A stretch of DNA of 64,000 bases from Molanna angustata (GCA_963576475.1 OY754969.1:26612958-26676957), one strand, 5' to 3'; positions 15,801 through 30,800 are shown, counted from the stretch's first letter. A program made the numbers and translations. Notes: generated from the sequence alone by a model not told the origin.

Positions 15801-18800
15801 GTTTATAAGTAAGATTTTTTAATACCGATCTTAACTATTTTAGTTGTGTGTTTATGTACAGTTAATGATAATAATTCATGAAACAGGGCTGTCACATAGT
15901 TTATTTAACTAATATTGTCATAATATATACAATCTATATTGATAGAATATGTATACCTACCGTGTAAACGTATATACACAGAAATAAGAATATGTATTCA
16001 CTAAACAGGTCACTATAGATTCACTTAATAACTCCTTTTTTTTATCTTTAACTGGGAAGATTTCTATGTGTTGTCAGATGCAAGAAACTAAATTACGCCA
16101 GATGTGACAACATATACCTAGATCACGCTAAGTTGGATAAATTAATTCTGTAGTATAATATTCGTCACAAAGTAAAAATAGTAAAAGTTGTTTTTTATCA
16201 TACTTATCTAAAGGCCGCTGCATACGGGACGAGGCGACGGCGTGGACGGGACGGGACATGTTTTTTTTTAAACATCGTTTCATATAAAATGTATACGAAC
16301 GTGCATACGCGACGGGTGCACGACGGGGCGGGGACGTGGCGTGGACGGAGGGGGAAAAAACATCGTCGCAGACGATGTTTTGCACGTCCCCGCCCCGTCC
16401 CGCCCCGTCCCGCCACGCTCCGTCCACGCTCCGCTGCGTATGCATGGCAATCACAGACGCTCCGGAAAGCTGAGTAGTGACGTACGTGTTGTGTTATCAA
16501 GGGAGCGAAAAAATGGACGACGAAAAATTAATTGAATGTGTACGATTATATCCAGTATAATTTAGGTACCATATATTGTCAATTCGTAATATTTTTTCAG
16601 TGGATTATTTTTAAAATTTAATTGATATTCTTTTGTATTTACCACATACTGACAAATCGTAATAATTTTACATGGAATTATTTTTAAAATTTAATTGATA
16701 TTCTTTTGTATTTACCACATATTGTCAAATCGTAATAATTTTACAGGGGATTATTATTAAAATTTAATTTATATTCTTTTGTATTTACCACATATTGTCA
16801 AATCGTAATAATTTTACATGGGATTATTTTTAAAATTTAATTGATATTCTTTTGTACTTACCACATATTGTTAAATCGTTATAATTTTACAGGGGATTAT
16901 TTTTAAAATTTAATTGATGTTTTGTTGTTTTTGTTTGTATTTACCATATATTGTCAAATCTTAATAATTTTACAGGGGATTATTTTTAAAATTTAATTGA
17001 TATTTTGTTGTTTTTTTGTATTTACCACATATTGTCAATTATCAATGTCTTTATCGTTTATCTTACATTATATTATAATTTTTCACAATAAACTATGAAA
17101 AAAACAATTTTTCTATTTTGTTGCTTTTTTATTGTTTGGGCACGCCAATAATATTTGAGAATTTTTGGTACGCCGACCCAAAAAAGTACATCGATTATAA
17201 TATTATAATAGAATGTTTATTATTTCTAGGCTAATCTTTCACGAGGTGTGATAGCTCTTTTCATAATAGTGTCCTGTTTGAATAAATGATGGCTTAATTT
17301 ATTTTCCAGCATGGCAAAACACTCTTTTGTCATACAAAAATACATATAAAATTGAGTCTCTTCATCTAAAAGCTCTTTATAAAGTGTGTGGTATTCTCCT
17401 TCTTGTTCTCTTTCCTTCCATGAAGGATGTACAGACCATCTCCTTTTTCTCCTTTCGACGGTCGTAGTTTGTTCTTCATCTAAAGCAATAGCGATTACTG
17501 CCAATTCTTCGAATGAAAAATCCATCTTTTCACAACACTAGGACGTCACGTCCACGTCGCTGTCACACTGCGTATGCATACATGGTTTCATAACACCACG
17601 CCCCACCCCCGTCCCGCTCCCGTCCCGCTCCCGTCCCGTCCACGTCGTCGCCCCGTCCCGTATGCAGAGGCCTTTAGTCTCCGTAAATTTACAGAGTAGC
17701 GAAATGTTTAAAATGTTATTAGCAACTCCGTAGAACTAAATTTGCCAGATTTTCAACTATTCAAGCTTACCAAAAAAAACACAAAAGGAGTTATTAAGTG
17801 GAATGGACTGTGAATGTGTACATCAAGGGAATATTTTTTTTAAATAAAAGCACTATACATTATAATAACTATTATGTACACTGAAAAACAAAATGAACTG
17901 TTCTAATGTAATTTTCTCCATGAAATTTTATGACTTATTAACATTACTATTAATTAATAATATAACATTGTTATTATTGCACATTGTCAAATAATATTAT
18001 TTCTCACACTGTTCAGTATGGTATAGTTATCAAATAAAAAAACTTTACCTTTTTAATTTATTTTTGTTTTATCCCGAAATGAGGACTTACACATAGTTAT
18101 ATATTCCCTGAATTAAGCAAAATGCTTATACAACGGGTGAAACAAATATGTTTAGGTTGAATTTGAATACTACTCCAATGTATTACTAGTTCAACTAACT
18201 ATCCACTTATCAAATGAGTTTGAAAAAAATAAGTTATCGATAATAATTTCGGATACTAATTAATATTAAATTATATTTGATAACTCAATACAATTACATT
18301 TGACAGCCATTCAAATAGTATTGTCAATTTTTTTATACATTAAAGTCATTGTTAAGATTATAAAATTTTGTAAAAGAATTATTGATTTGTAAACACTGTG
18401 AGAAATAAATATATTTTGGACATAATTTCCAAGAATATTAAATACAATGTACGAATAAATTAAGATAATAAAACTTACGAATGCCTGTGCTGAGCCGAAA
18501 GCACCTCCTCAGGATCAGACTTCCTTATTTCACTTTCTCTCACAGCCTCCGTTAGACTCTTGAAGGCTGTATTGCGAACACTGCAAACAATCACAAACAT
18601 ATGATATGGATTTGACAGTAAATTATTTACACTGTCCTTATTTTTAACCACAAACGTTTTTGCATTTCAATAAATTACAAGAAACACAAACCTACAAAGC
18701 TTAATATCAATATATCAGATAAATTTAAAAAAAAATAATAATACTTACACTTGCAGTGCCACATCTGGGATAACAATAGCCAGGGGTACTAGAACTAGGC

Positions 18801-21800
18801 CCATCCAAAATACAGGCGATGAGAACACCATAACGTCCATGCCAAGGAATACGGCACCCAAACCAAAGACTGGCCAAAAATGACTGAAGAAAAACAAAAT
18901 ATGCATATTGAATACAAAATAAAACAACTTACTTTTATAAAATTAAAATTTCAGGACTACTTCCAAAAATTAAAGCAGGGTGCCACCAAACTTCTTTAGC
19001 CTTTTTGCCATGGAGGGAGCAGTTTGCACATATACCAACCAAGCAAAAAGATAAATTTGCAATCTGCACACCCACAGGACGGGTTCAAGTTGATTTACAA
19101 TTACTATATCATGTGAATCATGATTGATTTTTTTCCATAGCCAAGTTGTAAAATCTAATGTTTCTATCGTAACAAAAGCCTAGTTGTTTTTGTATATGAT
19201 TGTAGGCCGTGATGTTCAAAACTTATGTGGGGGATCCAAATGCACCTGCTAAATTTTTTCTTGCCTGTGAAAGTTATTAGTCACTATTAAGTAAGGTAGT
19301 GTGAGCGCCATTGAATTTTTTTATGAATTGATTGAAAAACATTGGGTCTAAAGAGATAAAGAAAGTCACATGCACAGCATCAATATAGTTTTTTGAGACC
19401 AAGGCTTTGCAATAAAATAATGCTGGATATTGAAGAAAACATATCGCATGACGGGAAAAATTTCAAAAACCTCGTTACTTGTTGGCTGAAGCAGATTGGT
19501 AGAGAAGGATCTGCCTCGGTACTCTTAAATTTTTTAAAATAGAGGTTTTAGTGTTTTTCATCCTGATTGTCGATGTCCTAAGTGAATGGAATATGTTAAG
19601 AAAAAAAAAACAAATCTTATGATCGCAGTGTAGCCATAGCAAATTTAAATTATTACTGCCTCTGAAAAGACTAAAAAAAAAAATTTGGCAGTAAAATTTC
19701 CAAAAATGTAAAAAAAATTGTAATTAGGTATAAATTAAATTGTATTTTGTTCCTTTGTAATATTTATACTATTGGTAATATATTATTCATTCATTCAAGT
19801 GTGACTACTTTAAAAAGGTTCTAATTTCTATTTTGGTTTCACCCGTATTCTTCAAATTTGATTATTTCCGAGGCAAATACACCTGTGTTTTTTCAGACTT
19901 TCTACACTCATGACAATATGGCTTCTGGCTTTTCCCCAAGCTGACGCAGGGATTTCAGACCAGAGTTTTCAAACATAATACAGAATAGAGCATGGGAATT
20001 ATTTTGAAAATATCAATACTTTTATTGCATGAAAGTTGGTTATTTTTTTTTACAAACTTACAATTCGTTCTATCACATGTCATCTGAATACTATATATGT
20101 ATTTTTAAGAGAAAGGATAAATTATACGTCAAACATTATTTTTACCTGTATATGCCAATGAACACAATCCACATGCCCAATGAACCCCATATAGCCACAT
20201 GGGAAACCCAAGTCCAAGAATTTGTTATAAGACCAGCTTTCAAACACACCGTCAACACAACATACTGAAAAAAATATATGATAATGTCAACAAGAATGCA
20301 AAAAAGTTATTTTAAGATAAATATTGTCTATTTATCAGCAAAAGTAATACACTCAAGTTTTCAAGGCTCTTTGCTTAGAACTGTCAAATGAATTGGATCA
20401 TAAAGATTATTTTTATTTTTTTTTATTTTTATTTTTTTATTTTAAAAATTATACATTAATGATAAAAAGAATTATAAACAGTATCTTAAAATTAAATTAT
20501 TTAATATCTATTCATCCCTCAGTTGAGATCAAATCTCGTGTTCGAGGGAGGAGCACAGTCATTTGTGCGGTTCATTTATTTCAATAACATATAATATTAC
20601 TAAAAATAACACGCATATATTTAAATTAATATTACGCGAACTGGTGAACAGTTTACGGATGAACCCTCACCAATGGAGCATACTCTAGTATACGCAAGCG
20701 CATACTGAGAACCGCGAACTGCATTTGCCGTTCACAGGGCCCCACTAGCAGGCATTCACCGTTCACCGTCCACCGTCACGAAACAAAAACCACTAACCGC
20801 AAAAACTGGAATACAATAAAAATACATTAATTACACCAAGAACAAATTCAAATAAATTACTCATCAAAAACAAAATCAATATTTCTTATATAATAACAGA
20901 CATCAAAAAATTATATATACACATAACATATCATCAAAAAAAAAAGTACACACAACTTAACACCAAAAAAAAAAAAAAAATTTACACTCACAATTTGGCG
21001 TAATTTGGAAATATAAAAAACAAAAATCCATCACTGGATGTAATTATAATTGTTAATATGTTTTATAATAGAATTTTTAAATTGTATTATTCTGAAGCAG
21101 TGTCTATCATGACTTCTGGTCCCAGATTATTTCACAATGATATTCATTTTTAAATTGAGATTATACAACTAAAAACACTTAAGGGGACATATAAACCTAA
21201 ACAACCCAATTTGAAATCTTATTTCTCAAATATGAACAGTGCGTTTCTAAAAAAAATACCTTAAGTATTTTCAACATTTCAATAGTGAATGTTCATCACA
21301 CAATTTTAAAATTCAGCATGAACTCCCCAAAATGAAATAAAAAAAATATCCTTTTTTACAGCATCTTTTTTTAAATTACTCCATAACTATTATCGTAGAG
21401 AAAAAAATCTTTTATATGCTTAAAGAGTGCATAAAATCAAAGTGAATAACTGATAAAGTTTTTTCATTTGAAGTGAGGTTAGTTCTTAAAATAAAAAAAA
21501 TCAGCAAATTTTGGGTTTCTGAGAATTTAAATCATGTATAAACCCTTTTTAACGCATACAATAGTTACCCTTACTAACGCGTAACTTCATAGTGCATGAG
21601 GCGGTTTTAATATATTGTGTTTTCAGTCACAAGATTTAGTGTTATATGCCCTCTTAAATTATAGAAATTATAATTATATTTTGCTATATAACTTTAAAAA
21701 TAAAGGAATTAGTCATATTATATTTAATGTTCATCCTACATGTTACTAAACTAAAAATACATTTGATCATATGACAATGTATAAAATAATAATAAATACC

Positions 21801-24800
21801 GTATAAACAAAATTTCCCGTGACCAGATAACCTCCATCTCTGCCATGACCCCATAGGGCACTGTTTTGCGTAGCATACATTGGCAACCAGAAGAGGAACA
21901 CAGAATGGAGAAGAGCATTAAACACCCACAGCCAAAACACTCTCACATTGAACAAAGTACCTCGCTGGGAAGATGCATACAACTCTGGATGCTGATAAAC
22001 AAAAAAACAATGTCATTAACTACATAACATTATTTCAACATAAAACTAAAATATTCCATTTAAAATTTATTATGAATATCAAAGTGCTTAATGCAAAGTA
22101 CATAAATCAGAATGATTCAGCATTGTTATTATTCTGACAATGTGATCTGTGTTTAAAATGTCAATAAAAGTGCATTTTAGTGAAGTTGATCCATGGATAT
22201 TTTGATTTAACAATAAAAGAAATCAATGTGTCGACCACCGTCTTCTGTGCGGGCGTCCTGGGTTCGATTCCCAGCAGAGGAGAAATTGATAAGGGAACTC
22301 AATAAGAAGGCATAATTGGTGAATGTTGTGCAAGCGCATAAAGTGATCACGTAAACCAGCCGTTGACAGGTCGTAAGCCCTGCAGGTGCCTTGAGTTCCT
22401 GGTTCTCCTATAATATTCCAACTTCTTCTCTATTGTGATGTTAAAAATTTGTCAAGAAAATTTAATTGAATTTAATCATAATTATGTGAATACAAACCTT
22501 CAACATAGTCTCCGATGAACAGACTTTATCAAATATACCCAAGGCAAATGGTGGCATAGCTGTGAATGCTACATTGTAAAGACCAATGGTCCATCTTTCA
22601 AACAATATTTGTCCTGACCTAAAATTTAAAATAAATACATTTTATATTAATGTAACTAGTGGCATATCTTTAGCCCAGAAAAAATGCATTGTAAATTTTT
22701 GCATCCAAAATCAATATTTTTTTCTCGCATACAACTCTTACTTTTGTGAGAGAAAGTACCTACTTATAGTACCAATAAAACTATTTAAAAGTAATTAATA
22801 CAAACAGTGGTTATCTTTTTTATAATGACATAAAAAAAATTCTTCCTTTATTTTCTTATAATTGCTACATGAACTGTTCTTATATTTAATCTTTTTTATA
22901 CTTTTTCTTCTGTAATCTTCATTTCCTTTTTATTTTTGTCATGTCATTTTGTACCTTATTACCATAGTACATCCTGTATTGTATATTTAACATTAGCTCT
23001 GGTTGGTTGGAAGAAATTGCGGTTTGGTAATAAGTCCGCTAGTGTACAAATTGTATTTACAGAAAATTACAAATAAATAAATAAAACGACAGCACCAGAT
23101 TTGATGATATAACAAGTAATGATAATTTTTTAAAGTAGGTAATACAGTAATTTTCAAAAGAAACCTTTCAAGTAATCATACAATGAAAATAAACAAAGAA
23201 CTCACCATCCAGAATAAACAGCAAACCACAATTCAATTACATAAAGGCAAATATTTTTATAAAAACTGTACAAAATAAGTTTGCACATTCTACTGTAATT
23301 CCATGCTCCATGGACCAAAAGTAACCTCAATAGAAATCGGAACTGCAAATAATTACAAAAATCATAAATTGATGTTATGTAGATGAATAACAAGGTGTGT
23401 ATGTATTGTACATGTTTATTTATTTTTTTTTTTTTAATAAGGCACAGCCACCAATAGAGGCGGATTTGTGCTGTACAATTTAGATCATAAAAGAAGAGTA
23501 AAAACAGAATTCCATTAGATCTCAGAAAAATAGGGGTTTACATTAAATGATTGCAAAAGGGAAGCATATGTACAAGCAATTAAAGAATTTACAATAAAAC
23601 ATTAAATGCGTCAGTCACCTTCTAATGGTCGAGTGAAAGGCTTCCTACAATCAGCTATATCTTTATACCGGTGGTGGAGATGAATTTAGCGATTTCTAAT
23701 ATTACATGTTGTGAGCCAATCGCCAACAGATGCTCCATATTAAAGGGTCTTTCTATTTTCACCACTTCTCCGTACATACCTCTATCCGAGACCAACGGGC
23801 AGGCAAAGAACACATGGTTCAGTGTCTCGAGATCCTGACCGCACTCGCAGTATGGGCTGTTAACAACTCCTATTCTGAATAGATGAGGGGCTATTGAGCA
23901 ATGTCCGATCCGCATTCTACATATAGTTGAGACGACACATTTGTTCAACTGATAAGCTGTATACCAAGGCTTTCTTGGAATCGTAGGTTGAATATCTTTA
24001 TAAAATCTGCCTTTGTTCGAAGTCGGAGAGTTCCATTCCTTCTCCCACTCGTTCCAAGTTCGAGACTTGAGCGATAGGATTACGTCGTCGAATGTAGGAA
24101 AGAAATTATTTAAATTTTCGCCCGACTCAATGGCGGATTTGGCCAACCTGTCCGCAATTTCGTTGCCCTCGATTCCTCGATGTGAGGGAATCCAAGCAAT
24201 CTTTATATCCTTACCTACGGAACTCAGATTGTAGAAATTTTTACGTATTTCACAGAGATTTATGTCATTAGGTCTTGTATTTAAATTAGAAGCGATTGCA
24301 GAGACACAGCTGAGTGAATCGGTAAAAATGATTTCCCTTTGAAGATTTAGACTGTGTATGGAGTCGAGTGCTATTTTGATTGCCACACATTCCGCAGAGA
24401 ATATAGAAGTTTGGAATGAAAGTTTATATTTGCTCTCAATTTTGAGACTAGGAATGAATACCCCGACTCCCAGAACAGAATCATTTGACATTTTAGAACC
24501 ATCAGTAAATATGTGAATATGGGAGGGATAGGATGAAATAAAATCCTGGAAAATTGAACGGTTCTCAGAAGGGTTAAAAGAAGATTTGAGAATACCAATG
24601 TCTTTATGTATCTCTGGTATGTGGATAATTGCCTCGTAAGGGATATTGTAGTAAGGAGGAACAGTAGATTCTGGGGGAAGGTAGTGAGATTGAGAGAAAT
24701 ATATATAACTCTTGCAAAGACAAGTACATGTTTATAAGTGCTAAATAATTTAATGAGTTTGTTAAAAATGTGTGTTGACATGCATTAACATAAAACATTT

Positions 24801-27800
24801 GTATTTTATTTTATTATATCACATAAATTTGATTATCTTTTTTCCCCTGCAATGTTATGATCTATATTATAAATTTGAATGTTTGTATGTATCTATGTAT
24901 GTGCTGAATGCGCTCCTAAACCGCTCATCCGATTGCGATGAAACTTTGGTGAACTGTCGAGAGTATACCAGGGATGGTTTCTGGATCAAAAAATTTTAAC
25001 TTCTTCTTCTTCTTCATCGAGTTTAAGGTAATTTTACCTATGAAGGTGGACTATCCTGGGAACCGTTCATCCGATTGCAATTAAACTTTGGTGAATTGTC
25101 GATCGTATGCCCGGGATGATTTCTGAATTTAAAATATTTTCTTCTTCTTCTTCTTCTTCATCGGGTATCAGGTCATTTTACATATGAAGGTGGACTAACC
25201 TGAGAACCGTTCATCCGATTGCAATGAAACTTTGGTGAATTGTCGAGCGTATGACCGGGATAGTTTCTGGATTAAAAATTTTTCTTCTTCTTCTTCTTCA
25301 TCGGGTATCAGGTCATTTTACCTATGAAGGTGGACTATCCTGGGAACCGTTCATTCAATTTCAATGAAACTTTGATGAATTGTCGAGTGTATGCCCGGGA
25401 TGGTTTCTGGATTAAAAAAAAATTCTTCTTCTTCTTCTTCATCGGGTATCAGGTCATTTTACCCATGAAGGTGGACTATCCTTGGAACCGTTCAATCAAT
25501 TTCAATGAAACTTTGATGAATTGTCGAGCGTATGACCCGGACCTACTGAAGGGACGGGAGGTAATAAAGGGATGGGAGGTAATGAAGGGACGGGAGTAAC
25601 TGAAGGGACGGGAGTAACTGAAGGGACGGGAGTAACTGAAGGGACGGGAGTAAATGAAGGGACGGGAGTAACTGAAGGGACGGGAGTAACTGAAGGGACG
25701 GGAGTAACTGAAGGGACGGGAGTAACTGAAGGGACGGGAGTAACTGAAGGGACGGGAGTAACTGAAGGGACGGGAGTAACTGAAGGGATGGGAGGTATTG
25801 AAGAGTCTGAAGCGACGGGTGGTTATGGAGGACAATTTTTAATTATACAGGCAATACGAAGTTTGCCGGGTGTTCACTAGTTTTAGATAAAGAAGTATGT
25901 TGAAAAAGAATAGGGCAATGGGCATTCATCACATAGTTAAACAATAACAGTCTTACTAATTAGATTTTGTTAATAGCTTACTTAACGCGCAACTAGATAA
26001 GCACAACTAAAATAGTTAAGATTAAGGTATTAAAAAATCTTACTTGTAAACATATACTAAGATATGACTAACTAGTTCACTAAATTGTTTACAAACACCC
26101 TCATTTATTTTTTTCATATGGCCGCATTGGCTTCACAGATGTCAAAAAATAGAAAAATGCATGTATGTAATTTGTGGATAGCTGACATCAAAAAATGAAA
26201 ACAAACACCGCATTGTGCCATGTTGAGTCAAATTAAACACAATTGCGATGAAGAATAATAAGGAAAATCGTAATAAGTATTAAATTTTTCTGTCAATCTC
26301 AAATATGCTTCGGAACATATGTGAAAGATCCGCCATTATGAAATATTTGGTATGACACATTAGTCAAGTGTTAAACAACCTCTCCACCTGTCCTAACTTT
26401 ACGTAGGTATATGAAATTAAAGCATAATCAAGATAGTTACGGTTTATAAGTAAACTTTTTCATTAATCACGATCTATTACCAGGTACTATAGATAGTTTA
26501 TGTTTATAAGACGGTAAGTTTTCAGTCATTGAAACCTTATTAAGAAACTTGCATGCTCGGGAAAAGACAACCTTTATTCATTTGAATATGTTATATATAG
26601 TAGGTATAAATAAAATTGAAGTTTTACCTGCGCAATACTGTAATCAGATGCACAAACAGCCTGCAATCCTTCTACACCAGATATACCCACCCCAACTGCA
26701 GCACGCTGTATCATAGCCACATCATTGGCCCCATCTCCTATTGCTAAGGAAACTGATTTTGTATGTTGGGATACCAGTTCCACCACCTATAAAAATGTAT
26801 TCAATGATGATGTACATATTAATATAAAGGGTGCCATTAATTTAAATTATAAATATTTTTAAGAAAACATATACAAATTAAAAGCAAATCAAGAGAAGCA
26901 TAAGGAAGGGGTAGGAAAAGAAGCATTATGTAGTTGTTAGTCTTTGAAGATGGCATTACCTCTGCTTTTTGTATTGGTGAGACTCTACAGCATATGGCGA
27001 CTTTACATGAAATACAAAGATCCAAGAACTCTGTTCTCAAATCACAACTTAGTGCATATTTCAATGTCTTTCCATCAATAATAAGAGCTATGTCATTTGA
27101 TTTCTTAAGGTTATCACCTAAATCAGCATTGTGCCTAAGAATAGTTTCTCTAGTGTTCTGAAAAAAAAAATAGATCTATAGAAGAAACAAACACATATTA
27201 TTTGATTAAAATACAAAATATGTATAAAAATCCAAATATGATAAAATTTCTGTACAGTTTTTTTATTCAACTAAATTCTTATTTATTTTAATTATAATTT
27301 ATTTCTTCTATACCCGAAATCAAACCCTGGATATCTCAAATACCATATTTATAAAAAAGGGTCAAAAATATATTTCCATCTCATTTGGAATTCTTACTTA
27401 AAAAACTATTTCAGTTTTTTATCAATTTTTTAAAATAACGTTTAGTGGTTGCCACCAACATTTGAATTTTAGTAAAACAAATTAAAACACTATATTTATC
27501 ACTAGCTTATAATTTATATTCAAAATCGGTGTTTGGATTACGAGAAAGGATATTGAAAATTATTTATAATCAGGATTAGAGTGTTTTATCATTTGATTTT
27601 AGTGTATCTTTCTTTTTGAACCAGGAAACTCAAATATTGCCTAATACACATATCGGCTGTCATCAATATTTTATATTTCTCCATTAAAATAACACAAAGC
27701 TCAACAGTGTCCACATAAAATTGTATTTTTTTCTTTGCACCATCAAAACCAGAGTTAATCTCAAAAGTGATAAGATACCCAGTATTTGCAAAAATCGTAA

Positions 27801-30800
27801 AGAGTTACAAGACACAAAGTCTTCTATGCTTTTTTTGGGCAAAACAAATTAAATAATAAAAAAATATATAAGATATTCAGAATATATTACACAGTAAAAT
27901 GATTTAATAAAAATGTTGTTACTCACATCTAAACTATCTTCATTTAGTATTAATAGTGGCATCCCTTGAACTATCAGCCTTGCGGAATAACCAATGTTAA
28001 TAGCAGTCTCTTGTTTGTCTCCAGTTAAGATCCAAACATTTATATCAGCCTTAATAAGAGATGCTATTGTTTCAGGTACGCCATCCTATAATCATAATTA
28101 AATTAAAATATATATATTTCCAGACTTTTATGTCAAACACTGATAATATATGGTCACACACTATGAATATGTATTTGATACATTCGGTTTATTATATTAT
28201 AACAAAATACAGGCATCATAATGTGGAAAATCGATATAAAACAAAGCCAATAACAGATCCTCTACATTTTGAACATTGATGATGTTTATTATCTCATAAA
28301 TTCAATGTCAAACACAGCAAAATACCATGATGCTACTAAGGATCGTGACACAGAAATGTATAACAAATAGATACAAGACAGTTGACCGTATAAATACCAT
28401 TCATCAAATAATTATTTCATTCAATTGTATTAATAAAATTGCTGTCAAATATAATTCATGAGAATTAAATGCAATTTATAAACATACCTGCAATTTATCT
28501 TCAATTGCAGTCGCTCCTAAGAGTTTTAAATTATTTTCTATCAACTTAGCAGCTTCTTCAATCTTCTGTTCCCTAAAATTCATGGATGTTCTTGCTTTAT
28601 GGTACGTGTGTTTCCATTCCTGCAACAAATTACATTGCTAGCATATAATATATTTTACTGATAAATGTTATCACATAAGTAAAGCGCAATACTTTCTTCT
28701 GGTGGTTGACTGGTAGAGATTGCCTGCGGGCAATATGTCCGCCACGTTGTTTCATTCAATAAAAGTCTTTTATTATTATTATTATTATGTTCTCCTTGCT
28801 TTCTGTACCTACCAATTCTGTGCAATTTTGGTATCGAAATTTCACATTTTTTTGTAGTATGATAGTCTATACTGTTAATTTAACTTGGTAAAAAATAACC
28901 TCTCTTTACAATCAGCTTTTCTTATATTATAAAAAAGCTGCATAAAATAAAGAGTTTTTTTATAGCATCTTATGATATGACAAGTACAATATATTATTAA
29001 TTGCCACTCAAGTGCAGATGCTTTATACTTACCTAAGTAATAAAAAAATTTAAACTTTGTCAATAGAAAACTTCCAAAACAATAAATTTGTTTTTTACCA
29101 AACTTGTGATATATTCTTGCAAAAATCACACATCAAAAATAAACAAATTATTGTTAAGAAACATTCCATAACATAATTAAATTGTATACAACAATATTGG
29201 GTTCAATTCCGAAGGCGAATTAAAATTTGAATGCACAGTAAAGTCATTAAAAATAAAAATGTGTTCACTAGAACTGTCACTATAAAATATATCCATTTTA
29301 TAATACATTAGTGATGTTCTTTTGACATTTTAATCATATTAAACTTCCTTTATTTTATTCAATCTTCGGAATAGCATTTGACATTTCATTAAAATTTTTG
29401 TGCGTTTTCAGAATAAGACCCATTAATAAATTAAAAATAACCTCATAAAACTGTAATGGTACATCTGCCACAGCACAGCAAAGAGTGCGAAGACCTTCTG
29501 TAGCGAAATGCTCCAAATGGCTAAGAGTGATATCCCCATACTTCTGTCCTTGAGTACTGAGCCTCTCATAAATCACAGTGTCTGCACCCTTGCAAAACAG
29601 TTTTATTTCCCCTAGACAAAACAAAATATATACAATCATTAATATCATTATTAAGACCAACATGTCTTTTAATTTAATTCTCATACGAAACAAAAATGTA
29701 TAATGTATATACCTGATGGTGTTCTGACAATAACGGACATCCTTTTTCTTGTTGATGTAAATTCCAAGACATTCAATATTTCATATTTCTCTCGGACACC
29801 CATTACTATAATTTCAACAAACTGAGGAGTTCTTGTATCAAAGACAAATCCAAATTTCGATGCTCCATAAACTAAAGCTCTTTCATCTGAAGATTTAAAA
29901 CATGTCATTTTATTTTAATAAATTTTAATCAGTCAGAAAGTTTAGTAAGTACTACAATAAATATAATAAATTCATAACGTTAATACTTCTTGAATAAACA
30001 GTAGTTTGAGAATTAGCAAACATCTCGAAAAATCACACGGGCTACACAGAAAACAAATTTTGGGTTTACTGCTTGATTGGTAGATCGTCCCCCTCTCCGC
30101 CAAAAAATATCAAGATATTTGTAGATACCAAATTAATTTATTTATTGAATGTTCACATAAAATTGTCTTAGATTCTCCCACTAGGAACGTCCTATGTTGT
30201 GAGAAGCAAACTCATAGTTAATTAAATATATTACATTGCACAACAAAACAGCTCTCCATTTAACTTAATAAAACCTATACTTTAGTAATTTTTGAAAATT
30301 TACTATTTAATTTAGTAAAAAACATTATGTCTATGATTCAAGTTTAGTAAATATATGATATAAAAACAAAGTAAGTACCAGGAGATGCAGCATGGTAATG
30401 TATATTTCCATCTTCATCTTTTTCGGGTATAACGGTGTGACAGACAGCAAGCAACACCATAAATTCCTTGATAACAGGTGAGGTTGGATGGTTTTGTATC
30501 ATATTCTGGTACAGCGTACACTGCTCCATATCTTCAAAATTGACTGGTGGGGAATAAAGGATCTCGGCTATGGAGCATTTCTTAAACTCCATAATATTTC
30601 TGGTGAGTGTACCAGTCTTGTCACTGAAAACATACTTGACCATGCCCAACTCTTCATTCAAGTTTGATGTTCTAGCCATTGCGGGAGTATTTGTTTCACT
30701 ATGATACATTTCAACATCCATAGATATAAAAACAGCCTGAAAAATACCCAGAATTTAGTTTAAAAAGAATTGAATATCATATAAATTGATTAATATCTTT

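Larger units (their letters stand above)
16212..17674. mobile_element. Harbinger-type transposon with both genes gutted
   Basis: The inverted termini AAGGCCGCTGCATACGGGAC and (minus strand) AAGGCCTCTGCATACGGGAC are followed by GC-rich subterminal repeats of CGTCCCGTCCACG type, very unlike the AT-rich surroundings. TA (or a TWA-type duplication TAA/TTA) flanks both ends. Inside are the first 15 codons of a MADF-like gene (plus strand), a 73-83 bp tandem array, and the N-terminal 99 codons of a transposase (minus strand), in convergent arrangement. It is no longer autonomous. Confidence 0.75.
2032..18478 (-). other. ATP8A intron 19 (16.4 kb), filled with repeats
   Basis: This intron separates the tail exons from the body of the flippase. 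Elements I could support are listed separately: a degraded SINE at 4812, a possible inverted-repeat element at 5966-7137, MITEs at 7935 and 8836, an hAT-like element at 10039, SINE parts at 13325 and 14712, a MITE copy at 15211 and a Harbinger at 16212-17674. The rest (for example 2.5-4.8, 9.1-10.0, 10.6-13.0 and 17.7-18.4 kb) is AT-rich with no gene or element that I recognise. Confidence 0.7.
24861..25880 (+). mobile_element. non-autonomous Helitron with internal tandem modules
   Basis: It begins TCTATATTATAAATTTGAAT after an A and ends CACTAG before a T, as expected for Helitrons inserted between A and T. A hairpin GGCAA-8 nt-TTGCC (25850-25867) sits 13 nt from the 3' end. Inside are five modules of about 142 bp, each with CGTTCATCCGATTGCAATGA, GTCGAGCGTATGCC-like words and a TTC microsatellite, then an 18-bp minisatellite. 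There is no Rep/helicase gene. The repetitive reading frames seen on both strands are by-products of the 18-bp unit. Confidence 0.8.

Noticed and set aside
16128..16535. Arg-rich open frames on both strands
   Set aside because: They arise from the GC-rich subterminal repeats of the Harbinger and overlap each other in several frames.
24371..24781. Separate 136-residue gene on the minus strand
   Set aside because: It is an out-of-frame shadow of the LINE ORF2, whose true frame continues through this stretch.
25476..25835. Proteins of SRPFSY or GTGVTE repeats
   Set aside because: They are translations of the 18-bp minisatellite, open in several frames because 18 is a multiple of three.
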